Counted from the stretch's first letter, positions 1-12,956 are shown. The stretch is 64,000 nucleotides of DNA from Holacanthus passer (GCA_025331565.1 JAFREQ010000012.1:8484501-8548500); one strand, 5' to 3'. Program-made: numbers and translations. Notes: generated from the sequence alone by a model not told the origin.

Positions 1-3000
1 TTACACTATCTGCTGTGATACGCGTGCTGCGTGTTCTGCACCGTCCCTTTGCACTGAATGTGAGTTTGTGCGCGATATATGCTTGCGCAGCACATATATC
101 CTATCTGATCCCGCATTAATGTTGCCAAGACAAAGTCCTATATATTTACAACACAAGATCCTGATTGTGAATTGTAGAGTGCAGGAGTCTCTGTCTGAGC
201 TCCTCTGTCTGTCCTTTACCAGAAGAAAACATTCACTTTCCAAGACAACGGCGATGTGGACGCTAATTCAGGAGACAAGAAACAGCAAGAAAAAGCAGCT
301 CTCTGGCAAGAACTGAGTCTGGACCTGAGTGACAAATGCAGAATGTCACAGACAGGTGTGTGTGTGTCTGTGTCTAGGTGTGTGTGTGTCTGTGTCTAGG
401 TGTGTGTGTGTGTGTGTGTGTGCCTGCGGCTGCACTCTGCAGTGCCACTGAGAGACAAAGCACTGGGAGTGCTTCGCAGGGATGACATCATCAGTCTGGG
501 ATGGTGTCTGCCTTGTCTGTCTCAGGATCGGGATGCTCTAGTTCTCCGTTATATCCCGAGAGATTGGAGACATTGGCATCACACTCTCCTCATCACACCT
601 GTTTTTATAAAGTAGTGTATGTTCAAAGAAAGAAGGGAAAAAAAGGGTGAGGTGATATAGGAATTTTAAGGGTGCTTCAAGGAACCCATGATGCTTTATA
701 TTGGGAGAGGTGGTGGTGTTTTACTCAAGGGTCCAACCTTGAAAGACATTTTTAGAGCAGCATGTGTGTGTGTGGATGTATGAGAATATGTTGGTATCAC
801 AAATCTGCTCACACATATGCACAGTGTGCAGCACCTGCCACGCTGGAAAAAGAGCCAAGTATAACCGGCCACTGGTATAAACAATCTTTACCATGTTGGT
901 GTGTGACAGAGAGAGAAGGAAAACGAGGCAGTGCAGATCGCTCGTTCTACATTATCCTTGCCCCTCACACCTTGCAACCGTCAGACGTTCAGCTGTCTCT
1001 TCTGGCAGCAGAGCAGCATCGTGCGGCGGATGATAAAGAACGCTACAACTGACAGTGCCGAATCAGCACAATTCTGATGTATGGCCCCTTTTTCTTCCCA
1101 CTTTCAGGAGGGGAGGAGAGCCGGCTATAACGCACTGCAGATGGCTGCTGTCTCAACCACCAGTCTGACATCGTGAAGGGAGGCGGGGGAGGAAGTTGTG
1201 GGGTAATGAAAGTGGAAAAATGATTGCGATAGTGTGTGTTGGTGTGGATGCAGAGGACGGCACAAAGCGGTCACATGGAGGTGTTGGTAGCATGTGTGTT
1301 AAAGTATAATGTCAGGCAGGTGAGGCTCCTCTACCTGTTGTAGCATACAGTGATACATGGATTCCACAAATCACCACCAAGCACAGGCGAGTAAGTCCAT
1401 GATCTCTGTAGCAAGGCTGTGTATGATGTACGTAGCCTGTGTAATTTGCATGTAGGATATGCTGTATGTTGTGTTACATTAGGGGCTATGTGAAAATAAG
1501 GTGGGGGGGCAGAATGGGTGAGAATCTGACTTTTCTTGTTGTTGAAAGAGCAGGGGATGATCTTTTAACTTTTTCTCGTCCCAATGTATTTATTATTTCA
1601 TTTTTGTGAGATTTATTGGAAAAAAATAAGTCATGAAGTTGCTTGTTTGGCCAGTTTTTTAAAAATACTACTTTCTTATGTTTCCCGTACATATATTCTC
1701 TTGAGACCTTAGGGGGGAGGGTATTGCAGCTTTTCCCACTCAAAGGGATGGTCCAAAGAAAATAAGAATAAGATTGAATAATAATTTCTGCCCTCCTCCC
1801 TACACTAATAACTTTTATTCAGTCTCTTATCTGACCTCGAAGTCTTGGATAAGATGGAGGCTGCGCGTCCTCTCTTAAAGGTATTGATACTGATTGCCAA
1901 CCAACAGCCTGTCAAGCAGCGGGCGGTCCTCCGGACAAACATGTCAGGGTGCTACAACTATTGCACATAAAATGACACACGAGCTCACGCAGGGGACGTG
2001 AGGGACTTGAGCATCTAAAAGGCGAAAAGGACAAGTCATGTCATTAAACCACCGCGAGATCCTCTGGCAGAGTGTCAACATACTTACCTCTCGGCTGGGG
2101 GCACATTAGACGTGGCAAGAAGTGACTCCGCAGGGAAAGCTAGAAGGTTGTACAGTTATCTCCGTGCTGTTTATTATGCGAAACCATACAACCAACTACC
2201 TCACGCTGCAGAGCACAGACTGTAGAGCTGCTCTCCAGACAAGATCTTCACCAGCAGGACGAAGGTGTCTGTCTACATACTCTACATATACACCTGTCTA
2301 CGAATACACACCTCCTGCCTGCCAGACGGCCAATTACCTCCCGCCTCACTTCTTTTCTGTGTGAGTGAGTTTTGAGACATACACACTCAGGAGGGATTCA
2401 CCCCTTTGATTTTCTTGTGTGCATGTTTTGATGTTGCTAAAGAATGATTTCATGCTGGGCTTTTCTTTTTCTTTGCTCTTTGACTCGGACAAAGAAATTT
2501 TGACTCTCTGACATAACAAAATATCGATTTGTGCATGTGGTTACAGTACATTTATTTTGATCAGTTTGGAAGAAAGAGGTGCTTGAATGAAGAGATGCAT
2601 GTTGCCATTCCACGAGCAAATCTGCTCTCATGACTGCGTGGGGAGGACTGCTCTACAATTTGTGGGTCCCGCAGACGCACCTATGCTGCAGTGGCCACGA
2701 TATCACAGGAGTGGCTGCAGTGGGGGAGCTCAGGTTTACACAACGGCCTGGAGGTAAGTTATGTAGAGCAGGTTCATACACAAGCACCAAGAGTCTCAGC
2801 GGCAGCGGAGGACAAAGATGAAGTGGCCGATATGATCAAAATGCACTGTGGGAAGGCGTGAGAGAAAATATGAGACAAAAGTTTGACAGTACTCTTGGTC
2901 TGAAATCTGACACAACACTGGAGCAGAACTATGAAAATCCATTTCCACACATCTGAGCTCTCATGCAGGTGTGAGTACTACAAAGGCTTCACTTCCTATG

Positions 3001-4120
3001 TTCATTCACAGTAGTAGTTTCCATCCATTTCTTAGGAGTTGTTGCCCTCTACTGGCAACAGTGCGAACTCCGTCTCACTTCTCTATTCTGCTTGTTCCCT
3101 CAACGCCTCGAGACTCTGCAACAGAGCGACACTGAAAACTTGTCGTCTATGAACAGTGGGGGTTCGGCTGTTGTTGCATTGTTAAATACATGATAGTACA
3201 AGTACGCAGTCTCTAATCCCATCAGGCCCTGGGAAGGAATGAGTAAAATTAATTTAAAAACCACCAGCTATTATTGTGTCCAACTCATTATTAAACCATA
3301 TTGTTTGGCTTTGCACGTTCATACACTCACACACTGCAGCATTTCATCTAAATCAGCTGTCTGATTCCACTTAATAGCTGACAGGTTTTCATGGGAGTTT
3401 AATGCCATCTGCCATAACACTGTCATCACCATTAAGTCTGCTGTCAGCTGTGATATCTAAATCTGGGTGACTTCTGCTTCACAGTCAAAATGGAATTTCC
3501 TTCACGTCACACCGAGTGAAAAAGAAGAGACTCTTAAATTCAAAGTTTTGTCGATTCCTCTCTGTAGGAGTCGTTGCACGCTACAGTACCACGTTTGCTG
3601 GCACAATGTTACATTCCAACAGCTACGAGCCAGAGTATTACGTTACTCTGAGCACAGACTCAGACGTAACTGGGGCAAGATGATATGCTATGTAAAGGCT
3701 GTTTAAAGAGTTTCGGCAGAGCCTTAAGAAAACTGAAATATATTCACGAATGCTATCAACATAAAGATGATTTCAAGGTTGCAAATGTTGAAAAAAAAAC
3801 CCCGAGAAGTTAAAAAAACATCTTCCGAGTCTGCAACACAGACAAAAGAGGGCAGTATGTGTGAGCTCTGCATGAAAACGCTGCCTGGCGTGGGGGATTC
3901 AAGGAATCCATCTTCCAACAAAGAAGCATTACAATAGAGAAAAGGGGTTAAGACGATAGGCCGCACCTATCTCTGCAGCAAACCTCGTGTTGAACTGTGC
4001 AACTGTGCACGGATTACAATGTCTGAGCAAAGGCGAGGAAACTAGATAGCTGATCTCAAAACCCTTTAGCCAATCAGGCAACATGCTGGTGTGGCTGTAA
4101 AAACGTTGCCAGGTGAATTT
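1..4120. other. Gene-free stretch, left end
   Basis: Apart from the GT repeat at 355-422 and small CA/GT patches I see no gene, RNA or recognisable transposon. A donor-like GAG-GTAAGT at about 2753 ends an open frame starting at 2630, but there is no supporting acceptor or homology. Confidence 0.5.
355..422. repeat. (GT)n microsatellite with a 24-bp higher-order unit
   Basis: A GT tract in which the unit GTGTGTGTGTCTGTGTCTAG is repeated twice before a pure (GT) run at about 401-422. Confidence 0.8.
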
Positions 4121-4124
4121 GTTT

Positions 4125-4355
4125 CCTATCTTCTCCTCCTCCTTTCTTTTTTGGTATGTGTTAAGAGTCCTAATCCTCCTCTGTCTGCCGCTCCCTTTTC
4201 ACTCTCCTGTCCCAAAGTGCACCCCCCTTCCTCCTCTCCTCTCCTCCCTCTCTTCCCTCAACCTTTTCTCTGCTTCAGCCCTCATGGGTCCCCATTTCCC
4301 GCCTCTTACCCTTTTAACCACCCTCTGTCTTCATGCCCCCCTCCTGCCTCCTCTA
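4125..4355. repeat. Pyrimidine-rich low-complexity tract
   Basis: Over 200 bases dominated by CCTCCT, CTCTCC and TTCC on the plus strand. Two overlapping frames of more than 120 codons in this tract are Ser/Pro/Leu-rich by composition only and are not called as genes. Confidence 0.7.
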
Positions 4356-5048
4356 GCCGCACATGCCGGCCGGCCTTTTTTCATGCCCACAACCTCCTCT
4401 ACTTTATACCCCGCGTCTGCAATATTTTCACAGTCAAATCACGCAGAAATGCAGTGTAATTGTGCCAATGTCAGCTATCCTTCTCTCCTCTCTCTCTTGC
4501 TCGCTCCACCCTCGAGCAGTCCTGTCTGAGTATCTGAGCGGTGAAAGACTACTCCACTATGAGAAACGTCTGGGGTGATTCATAAATGGGGCATCTCGCT
4601 TCAAGTTTAAAATTCCTCTCATACTTGTGCATCATCCACATATGGTGACACACTTTACAGGAGAACATTTACAGTCCTTAAAGGCATGTAAAAATAAAAA
4701 ATTCACCGGTCAGCACAACAAGATGACTTCACTTTCACTGCTTTCATACTGTATGTGATGAAACCAACATGATGCAACAGAGGGGAAACGGCAAGATGGA
4801 AAATACTTGTCAAGGCCGAGTGATGATTTTCAACATGTGCCAAAGCTGTCCAGTTTCTATTCAAATACCTGCGCCTCACCTCATGTCTTTCACAGACATG
4901 TGAAATGTGAATGTGGGTAACATGTTGCTGTGCTGTGATCTGCTGAAACATGCATGCGTGTTGTTTCCCCCAGGTGAGAGCGGCGCTCGGCCCAACACTA
5001 ATCTGCTTCAGTCGACGCCGGCCTCGTATGCCAAGATGGCAAAATGAA

Positions 5049-5120
5049 GGTTGCCATGGGAACCTTTTCCCTGGCAACCCCAACAGCCTGGCAGCTAGCC
5101 AAACTGTTGCTATGGCACAG
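5049..5120. promoter_or_regulatory. Candidate RFX X-box cluster
   Basis: GGTTGCCATGGGAACC (5049-5064) is one mismatch from the palindromic X-box GTTGCCATGGCAAC. CTGGCAACCC (5071-5080) and GTTGCTATGGCA (5105-5116) add half-site matches within 70 bases. RFX factors bind such sites, often at ciliary genes. No gene is seen next to it. Confidence 0.35.
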
Positions 5121-5143
5121 CTGTCAATCTAGGTATGCTGATG

Positions 5144-5196
5144 TTTGTTTGTTTGTGTGCGTGTGTGTGTGTGTGTGTGTGTTTGTGTGTGTGTGG
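5144..5196. repeat. (GT)n/(GTTT)n microsatellite
   Basis: GTTTGTTTGTTTG followed by about 12 GT units, GTTT, and five more GT units. Confidence 0.85.
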
Positions 5197-5655
5197 CCTT
5201 TCAGAGCTCCTCCCTGTCAAAGTTTAAAATCAAATACACAAAGGAAGAACTTGTCTTTTGTGTTAAAGTGATGCAAGTGTGTGCGTGTGTGTGTTGGCTC
5301 ATTACAATATTATATATTGGCCAAATCAAACAGCACAGAAACGGTGGCATCCTACTTTAAAATGTGGTTGCATCTTCAAAAATACCTTCATTCTATTTTG
5401 TATTTCAGTATAAAACCTAATTTTAGACATGTGATAAATTAGTTTGGGATCTTAGCTTTTCTGCAGCATCTGGTCAGCTGGAGCATCTCAGTGGCATGAT
5501 AATTATTTTGTATTTAATAGACTGTGTGTGAGTGCTTTGATGACTTTTAATTAGCTCATGAGATCATTTCTTGCCTAACTCAAGGACAAATAATCCATTT
5601 TAGATAAAAGGCCTAAAGTTCGTTATAGTTACATCAATCTATCACGCTCAACAAT

Positions 5656-5696
5656 TGTGTGTGTGTATGTGTGTGTTGGTGTGTGTGTGTGTGTGT
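5656..5696. repeat. Interrupted (GT)n microsatellite
   Basis: GT units broken by TATG and TTG. Confidence 0.75.
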
Positions 5697-6311
5697 TCAA
5701 AGAGTAATTTGAGATACAAGAAAAGGAATGAATTTTGTGTGTAAAGGACACTCTGGGTGCATTTTGAGAGACCTACAAAATGCACAAATGAAGGCACCTT
5801 TGACTGTAACAGACTTCAGCTTTCAAGTATTTCACCTTCCACTCTAACATTAAAACTAAGTGTATAACAACAAATGGAAAGTTTAATAACCACTGATGAG
5901 ATATCAGTTCATGTGCACAAACATTATTTCCATTTCAGTCAATATTTTTGTTTTGACAGGATGCCAGACACCGGATTTAACAAGGACAATACGGATGAAG
6001 ATTGTTGCATATGACGAGGACATGCAACAGATATAGTCTAATCTAGTAGAAGATAGTTAGTCTTTTAAAATGCTATTACAACTAACCATGTGTTTAAGCA
6101 TGTGTGTATGTATTGTATAGGACACTGGTGTGATTGTGTGTGTGTGAGCACATGCTTACATTGGTAGATGGATGAATGAATAAATAGTGAAATAAAAAAA
6201 AATATTGTTACCTTGATATCACACCCTTGTCAAAATGTGCCAGGTGTTCCTCAGACATGAAGCGGAGGCTGACTGAAACACACACACACACACACAGAGG
6301 TTAGAGGGAGA

Positions 6312-6385
6312 CAAGCTGGCCTCGTGAATAGAAAGACTGTTTAACCAAGAGGTCACAGGTTCAAGCTCTGCAACAGCTGAAGTGT
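6312..6385 (+). mobile_element. Possible tRNA-like SINE fragment
   Basis: CTGGCCTCGTGAATAG, CCAAGAGGTCACAGGTTCAA and GCTCTGCAAC give a box-B-like GGTTCAAGCTC in tRNA-like spacing after a weak A-box candidate. No cloverleaf can be completed. It follows a short (CA)n run at 6279-6296. Confidence 0.3.
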
Positions 6386-6664
6386 CACCAGACAAAACCA
6401 TGAAAAGCTACCGACTTACTCATGAGCTGCTCCGGAGAACAGCACCAACTCCAAAATGTAACACACACGGTCACCTCTGGAGTAATTTTGTAATACTGAA
6501 AAATAATATGGTGTTTAATCCAGCTGTATCTTAATCTTTAAATCTCATTGCCACTGAGGCAGCATCTTATCTACAACGTCAAATTATTCACAGACACAGG
6601 ACAGAGGACGGGACAGACGTGCAAACAGAGTTCAGGATTTCAGCTCTTACTGCAAAGTGGACAC

Positions 6665-6717
6665 AACTAAACACTGACACCAAAACACTGAAAGTGTTTT
6701 GGTGTCAGTGTTTAGTT
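6665..6717. repeat. Perfect 25-bp inverted repeat with a 3-base loop
   Basis: Arms 6665-6689 and 6693-6717 are exact reverse complements (25 of 25) around the loop GAA. Arm 1 begins AACTAAACACTGACACC. There is no poly-A, microsatellite or tRNA similarity in the arms. Confidence 0.9.
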
Positions 6718-7170
6718 ATAAGGAATGTAAAGGATATAAGAAGAGTATCCACCACAGGCAGGACAGGGGTCCTCATTAAAAACATAAACTGAAAGAATCA
6801 GACAGCTGCACTTCAAATTAGACAATAAATCATGCTATGAAAATCACATAAGAGATGAATCAGTGTCTAAATGTTGTGATCATTCTGACATACAGAACAG
6901 AAAGACTGATGCACACTGCAGAGTAAATTACATTATAATAATCATTTAAAAAGCATATGTTTTGCTTTGCTTCTTGAGTGCCACCATTAATAAATCTTTG
7001 CATATTAACTAAATTATCCAACATGATCAGCCTCAAGCAGCCTGTGAACGCTTGCTGTTTGCTATGAAGATTATAACTCTATTAGACACTGTCATTTCAG
7101 TGTTTCCCTGCTTGGAGGTATCAGAGAAGGACATTAGTGGTGGAACAGTGTAACGCAAAATCTGTTGCAG

Positions 7171-7193
7171 GCTTTTTTTTTTTTTTTTTTTTT
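7171..7193. repeat. Poly-T tract
   Basis: An uninterrupted run of more than 20 T, possibly the trace of a retroposed poly-A tail on the minus strand. Confidence 0.7.
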
Positions 7194-7569
7194 GTCTGAG
7201 ATTGCTCAGCTCAACATTTGGTGGTGTTTAAATCTTGATATCTGAAAGCCATCTCAGTGCACACATGCGTTCTGCAGTGTGGACAAAGCAGTGCAGCAGC
7301 TTGGAGTGCTAAGCCTCCTGCTCGGGTTTGATAAATATAACTTCAAAAAGAAGCAGCCAAACAGCTTTAGCTGGCCGACTGCACAATGAGCATAATAACT
7401 CCCCACCCCCTGGGAGCTCCAGCCTAGTTCATTTACCCTTGCAAAACGCTGCCATGTCTGTATGTGCACATGTGTCTTTGTTTCACTGCGAGCCTCTCGG
7501 AGGCTCCCCACCTTCTGCTCTGTACAAAGCGGATGTATAGAGGAACCTTTTGGACCTCATTTTTTACAG

Positions 7570-7730
7570 AGGAAATGCATCCCTCCTCCCTTCTGTTTGC
7601 CCCTCACATGTAATGCCTGATTGACCACAGCACCCCTTAAAGAGGTCAAAGGGCAGACAAAACAGTCTGGTGTCATGGCAACCTGTGTGCCACCAACCAG
7701 AATGCTGAGGGGGGAAAGCAGGGGGGTCCA
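7570..7730. promoter_or_regulatory. Candidate noncoding regulatory element with a DR1 nuclear-receptor site
   Basis: AGGTCA-A-AGGGCA at 7643-7655 is a consensus DR1 (HNF4/RXR/PPAR type). It sits in non-repetitive sequence with GATTGACC (about 7620) and GTCATGGCAAC (about 7673), an RFX-like half site. The block lacks repeats, unlike its surroundings, so it could be a conserved enhancer. Confidence 0.3.
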
Positions 7731-8697
7731 ATGAGCTGTCAGTTAAACCTTTAAGAATGCTGCCTTGTGTTTAGGCTAATGTGCGTACAGCACGCAAACA
7801 CAAATACACACATAATTCACCTGCACTACGAAAAAAAGGGCCCTCCTAATTTGTGCTCCAGAATAATCAAGCCCAATCCCTCCGTGCAGTGCAGTTAAGT
7901 TTAGTACCTATCCGAGTATCAGATGCTGTTGCTGCACGTGGGCGCGCTTGCGAGTGTGTGTTGTTTGTGTGCACGGGAGACACTCCTGTGTAAAAGGTTC
8001 TTTGTGACCGCTCGATGCAGTGGCAGTGTTTACGTGATGGGTGGAGGGGGGGCTAACGGATAAATGGGAAGCAAATGCATTCAGATCAATACTAAGCTGA
8101 GAGAGGGTGAGTGGGGTTGAGACGAGAGAGTGGAAGGTGGTGAGTAGAGAGGGAGGGGCCACGGAGGGACTGATTAATCATTCCTGTATTGTTATTGACT
8201 TTCTGTTAAAGGGGGTGAGTCAGACTCTGAATTATGTGTTTGTGCTTATATGTGTGTGTGTTGTACAGTGCTCATTGAGAGCACAAAGTCATCAATTACA
8301 GCCCTGGGCTTCCCAAAGGTTTGGCGCTGGAGCTGGTTTAGTCGTGCTCTGACTACTTTTATCGTTCCTAGTGTGTAGCTGCAACTTTTAGCAGTTAGTT
8401 TGCATATTCAGCACAATAACCGTGAAGGATTTAATTATTCATGTTTTGTAAAAAGAGCTAATATGCTGTTCCATTTTGAACAGGAACAGGGAAGCGAAGG
8501 GGGCGAACAGGAAATCCCCTGTGAGGAGTTAATGAGGAGCTGACGACTGAACAGACACAACAGAGAGGGAGGGAGGGAGGCTGCTGGAGGTGGAGGAGGG
8601 GAAACGCTGTCCTGACATCTGACCCTCTGGCTGTGACCTTATTCATTGTCTGAGAGGTTAGAGGGTGGACACACCTGAGCGCTGGCCACGTGTGAGC

Positions 8698-8700
8698 ACG

Positions 8701-8731
<31 letters not shown>

Positions 8732-8748
8732 ACACACACACACACACC
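8698..8748. repeat. (CA)n microsatellite
   Basis: About 24 CA units with one TA interruption. Confidence 0.9.
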
Positions 8749-10569
8749 CTTGCTCAATATTTTAAAAAGATACTCTGCAGCTAATTCTTTCAAACCCAAC
8801 AGCCAGCAATGCTCTGCCCAATCCATACCAAACCCCATAATTAAATAAATAAAATTGACATAATTAGTTAACAATTATAACAGCATGACACCAATGTCAG
8901 ACGCTGCCAAAGGCAGTGTTTTCCTCTAATTACGACCCTTTTAAAAACAGCAACTTGTCAGAGGACGAGGGGCCGAGCTAACTGAATGAAAATCCCATTC
9001 AGTGTTACCTTGAACTTGAACAATGAGTCTGGTGTTTGTGCTGGGGCCACTTCCTGACCTTTCCATCCCTCTGTGGAAGCAACCAACCGCAGCTTCTCCT
9101 TTCATCTTACAGATGTGACCCTGACAACCCACACTGACCCAAGAACAGCCGGCAGGGGCAGCTTTTACATCCACCACTGACTTCAGAATCTGTGACTTGT
9201 AAAAGTTTGCTTTTATATACTGATGTGTAACGTTTATAGACCGACACTTCACTTCAACCGGCTGATAATCCCCATCAGATTAATTAATTTTTATTGGCCG
9301 GGAGCCGTCGAGGTGACTGTTGGTGCCCTGAACCGCAAGGTTCATTTTCTAATGATTCACTGAGCAGACAGACAATAAACAGAAACGATTCCTCCTCCTC
9401 CCCGTCGCCTTCCTTTCTTTCCTTCCTCCCTCAGATGTCTTCTCTCTTGCTTTTTCACCCACTTGTCTCTACCTCACAGACGGCCTGTTTCTTTATGCCT
9501 TCATCTTTCTTTTCCCCTCTGTCTTCACACCGTACCCACCTCTCCTCCTCTCTGTCTGGCACCAGAGAGCTGGCACACTCGAGGGTGTCGTTGTGTGACG
9601 CGAGCAGCTGCCACCTCCGACGCCACTGCCGAGGACGTGTTTCACCACAAAGAATAATGGAGAGCCTTGTGAATGCCATCAATATGCTGCCAGAGGAGAC
9701 GTAGTGACACTTCATACCACTTCATCTACAAAGTTATAGACTTTTTAGGGCTACAAGTAATGCTTATTTATTAACTGTACAAGCTTTAAAATGTTAACTT
9801 CAAATTCAAAATTCAATGTCGAATCACTTGTTTCGTCTGATTAACAGTACAAAAGCCATATATATTCAACTTAGAATAACACAAAGCTCACAGCGGCAAA
9901 TGTTTGGCAAATTTGCTTGATGGATGATTTAAACAATTATTCAAATTATTTTAATTTGAAAACTGTTGCTGACTTAATCTGTTGAAGAAAACACACTTTG
10001 GTATTGGCATTCTTGGTGAGACTTCGCTGTGAAGATCAACACTACTCGCATGTCTGTATGCACAAAGACAGGAAACGAGTTTGATGGTAACAAAATCTAC
10101 CTACCAGCACATCTCAAGCTCACTGGTTAACACATATTATTTTAATCCGTAAAAAGTAAAAGGTGCTGGCTGGCAGATTTTGTTTCTAGCAGTTTCTCCC
10201 TAACCAACTACTGGCTACAGCTTTTAATTTAATGAACAGATATGAGAGTGGTATCGATCTTCACCTCTGACTCACAAAAAGAAAGCAAGTGATGGTATTA
10301 AAATGCTGAATTATTACTTGAAGACTGGCTGTTTCATATGGAAGCCCTGAAAGGCAAATGAGAAAAAAAAAATCTGGTGATCCTGAAGTCTGAAAATGTT
10401 TTCTCTTCTGTGTTTATGGCTTAAGAACAGATGAAAAAAAAAGATGATAGTTCCTGTGGAAAAAAATGATTGATTGCAGCATCAGCATCATTTTTCAGTT
10501 GAGAGGCTGAAGTGCATCACTGGTGGGAGAAGTTTGCCTTCAGGGCTTCAGGAGCCTTTAGTCAGGTGA

Positions 10570-10790
10570 TGCAGTATAAAGGATGACAAAGTCCATGTAG
10601 GCAGGAGGTTGAGGCTGATAAATGAGTCAAATACAAGACTTGTACTCAGGAGACAGGGGTTTGTGTCCCACGTGAAACTAATTAATTTGACTTTGGTCAG
10701 TGTGGTTAGGTATAAGTGGCAAAACGATTTGGTTATGTTTAGGTAAAGCTTGTGTTCAGGGTTAAAACAGACCCTTTCAAAATGTTAACC
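10570..10790. repeat. Probable degraded fish interspersed repeat ('GGTTAGGTATAAGTGGCAAAA')
   Basis: The blocks GGGGTTTGTGTCCCACGTGA and GGTTAGGTATAAGTGGCAAA, then TTTGGTTATGTTTAGGTAAA, recall a frequent fish repeat built on GGTTAGGTTTAGGG units. Assigned by pattern memory only. Confidence 0.35.
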
Positions 10791-12589
10791 ATGTGTGAGA
10801 AAGATTTCTGTCAGAAAACTTCTATATTCAGCCTCTTGCAGCTGAAATGAGGATAACAACAACAACAAACAATATTACCTGTGTCACAGATGAAAGAAAA
10901 ATTAAGGAAAGATTGATTATCATTGATTGATTGATTATAAATTTAGATCAGACCTCACTTGCATCTCAAAGCTTTTGTAGTTTCAGCTTAAATTCAGATG
11001 TACATGTTACTTAGGCTTCACATTGAGAAAAATTTCCAGTACGCTTTCAAGAGTTTTCTGTCTCTGTGATGCTTGTCCTGATTTTACCTGAGCAAGACAG
11101 CTAGGTGACAATCCTACTACCTGACATGACAGTGAAGACAATGGCTGTGTGTGCAGGTATTTCCTGGTGCACAGCTGAACTAACTCAGGAGAAGATATGA
11201 ATAGACAATGCCTGATGACATCAACAAATCCCATTCCTCAGGAACCTGCTCCATGAATCATACATGACTGACGTACTGAAGAGGACACGTGGCCGGCAGT
11301 GGGGAGAACTATCGCACTCACACACAGTTTGACTGCCTCTCGCTTTTTTTTTTACCCAACCCCCCAACTCCTGAGGCTGAGATGTCTCACAGACATCTAA
11401 AGAGCCTGAGAGATGGCGAGGATCAAAACACAGAACACAGAAGAAGAAGAATGAGACAGAAGTAGGAACATGGCGACAAAGACGGAGATCAAATGCGAGA
11501 CGGATGTGTAGAGGGAGACGGAAGAGACAGACAGGGGGAAGAGGGGAAAAGAGGGGATCGAGATAGTTTGGCGAGGTAAGAGGCAACGCTGAGACCTACT
11601 AATGCAGAACTGAGGAATTCTCACTGCTGACTCCAAACACATTCCTACAGCCTGCAAATATTAACCCCCACCTCACCACCTCTGCCTCCATCTGAATGCA
11701 CAAGGCAGCCACCTGGTCCCTGCATGAGGAAACCATTCATTGATATTAACTCGGTTACTGGAAGAGATTTAACAATGCACTGGAAGGAAGAAAAAAAAAC
11801 CTGACTATATTCAATGTGGTACAGCTACAATCCAAACACGGCCATCATCAGATGTTAATGAGTTGTAATTTGTCAACCAGTACCCAGAAATCATGCAGGC
11901 AAACTTCACTCGTCATATTTGACAATGAGGCAGTCTGATGGTTTCTCTGTTCTGAAGGATACTGCAAAGCAAAATATCCAAGCAAATGTAAAATGAGACT
12001 TTTTTGCTCTCTTCATGCTGTTTAGAAAGAAAATTGAGATTTGCTCCCAAATCTAGTTCATCAGTTGACTGTGGAAGCTCATACCCACAAGGATCAGATT
12101 TTTATTAGAGCAAATATGGAGAATTTATGGGTCTGTTGTGGATGGGCTAGTACTGTTCTGTTCTGTTCTCTATCTGTTCTCGTCTGCGGCCCAACTTTGG
12201 GATTTACACTGATCAGATGAAGATATTTTACATAACAACCGTACTCACTGTAGCTGTAAGCTTAGTGAAATAATTTAAGTATGCGATCTGAGAAAACAAC
12301 GTTAATATTTACTTCAAGAAAACAGTGTGCAAGATTACTTTCAGTAACCATTCAAAGTTCAGTAAAATGTTTTGTCAATTACAGGCCAACTGAGATTGGA
12401 TTTGGATGAAGGGGAAAAAACATGTTTTCGTATTAATGTTGGAGCATTGCTTTGCCTTTAATTGAAAGTATTTGGTCACAAGGTTGACAGAGGGGAGAAG
12501 AGGAGGTGGATTACGTGCAACACGAGGTTCCCTGACCAGATTCAAACTGAGGCTAAGCACATGCTTAGCCCCTAATCATGATGACCCAT

Positions 12590-12885
12590 GATGTCCTGAT
12601 ACTGAAGCTGATACCGATCCTGAAAGTTGATTTTTAAATAGGATGTTTTGGCTGATAAAGGCTGTTAAGAATTGTGACAAAGATGTGTGCTGAGCGGGAC
12701 ATTTTACAGCTGAAAAATAAACTGTGGACAAACTAAGTAATGGTGACATTGTAAACTCTCTAAACCTGTATTGCTTCCATGCTCACTGGATGACACATAC
12801 ATTGATACCAATATATCTTGTTATACACTAATGCTGGTCAATATGTCAGCCATGTTGATTTATTGGTAAAGCTCTCTTCTTTGTA
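12590..12885. repeat. Possible degraded interspersed repeat with 'GATACCGAT'/'CCAATATATC' blocks
   Basis: ACTGAAGCTGATACCGATCC near 12601, GGCTGATAAAGGCTGT near 12649 and ACCAATATATC near 12807 recall a fish repeat rich in 'GATATCGG' blocks. The match is weak and from memory. Confidence 0.3.
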
Positions 12886-12956
12886 TTGTGTATGGTAAAT
12901 ACTGAGGATAATGTCAGGCTCAGGTTTATAATATTATAGTGAAAAGACATTATTTG

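Larger units (their letters stand above)
4530..12580. other. Gene-free stretch with microsatellites and isolated candidate elements
   Basis: Besides the microsatellites, hairpin, tRNA-like fragment and candidate regulatory blocks listed separately, no coding exon can be supported. The open frames at 8458-8874, 9294-9704 and 11221-11657 run through CA or pyrimidine/purine-rich DNA. Confidence 0.5.

Noticed and set aside
4091..4529. Overlapping frames of 122 and 138 codons on the plus strand
   Set aside because: They run through a pyrimidine-rich tract; composition (Ser, Pro, Leu, Phe) follows from the DNA, and no domain or splice context supports them.
6665..6717. Hairpin as a microRNA precursor
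   Set aside because: Arms of 25 bp with a 3-nt loop and no extended stem cannot be processed as a usual pre-miRNA.
8458..8874. 138-codon minus-strand frame
   Set aside because: It contains the (CA)n microsatellite translated as a Val/Cys run; no homology.
9294..9704. 136-codon plus-strand frame
   Set aside because: Ser/Leu/Phe-rich translation of a C/T-rich segment with no start context or splice sites of note.
11221..11657. Two overlapping minus-strand frames (121 and 86 codons)
   Set aside because: Purine-rich on plus strand; Ser/Phe/Leu-rich translations, no family match.
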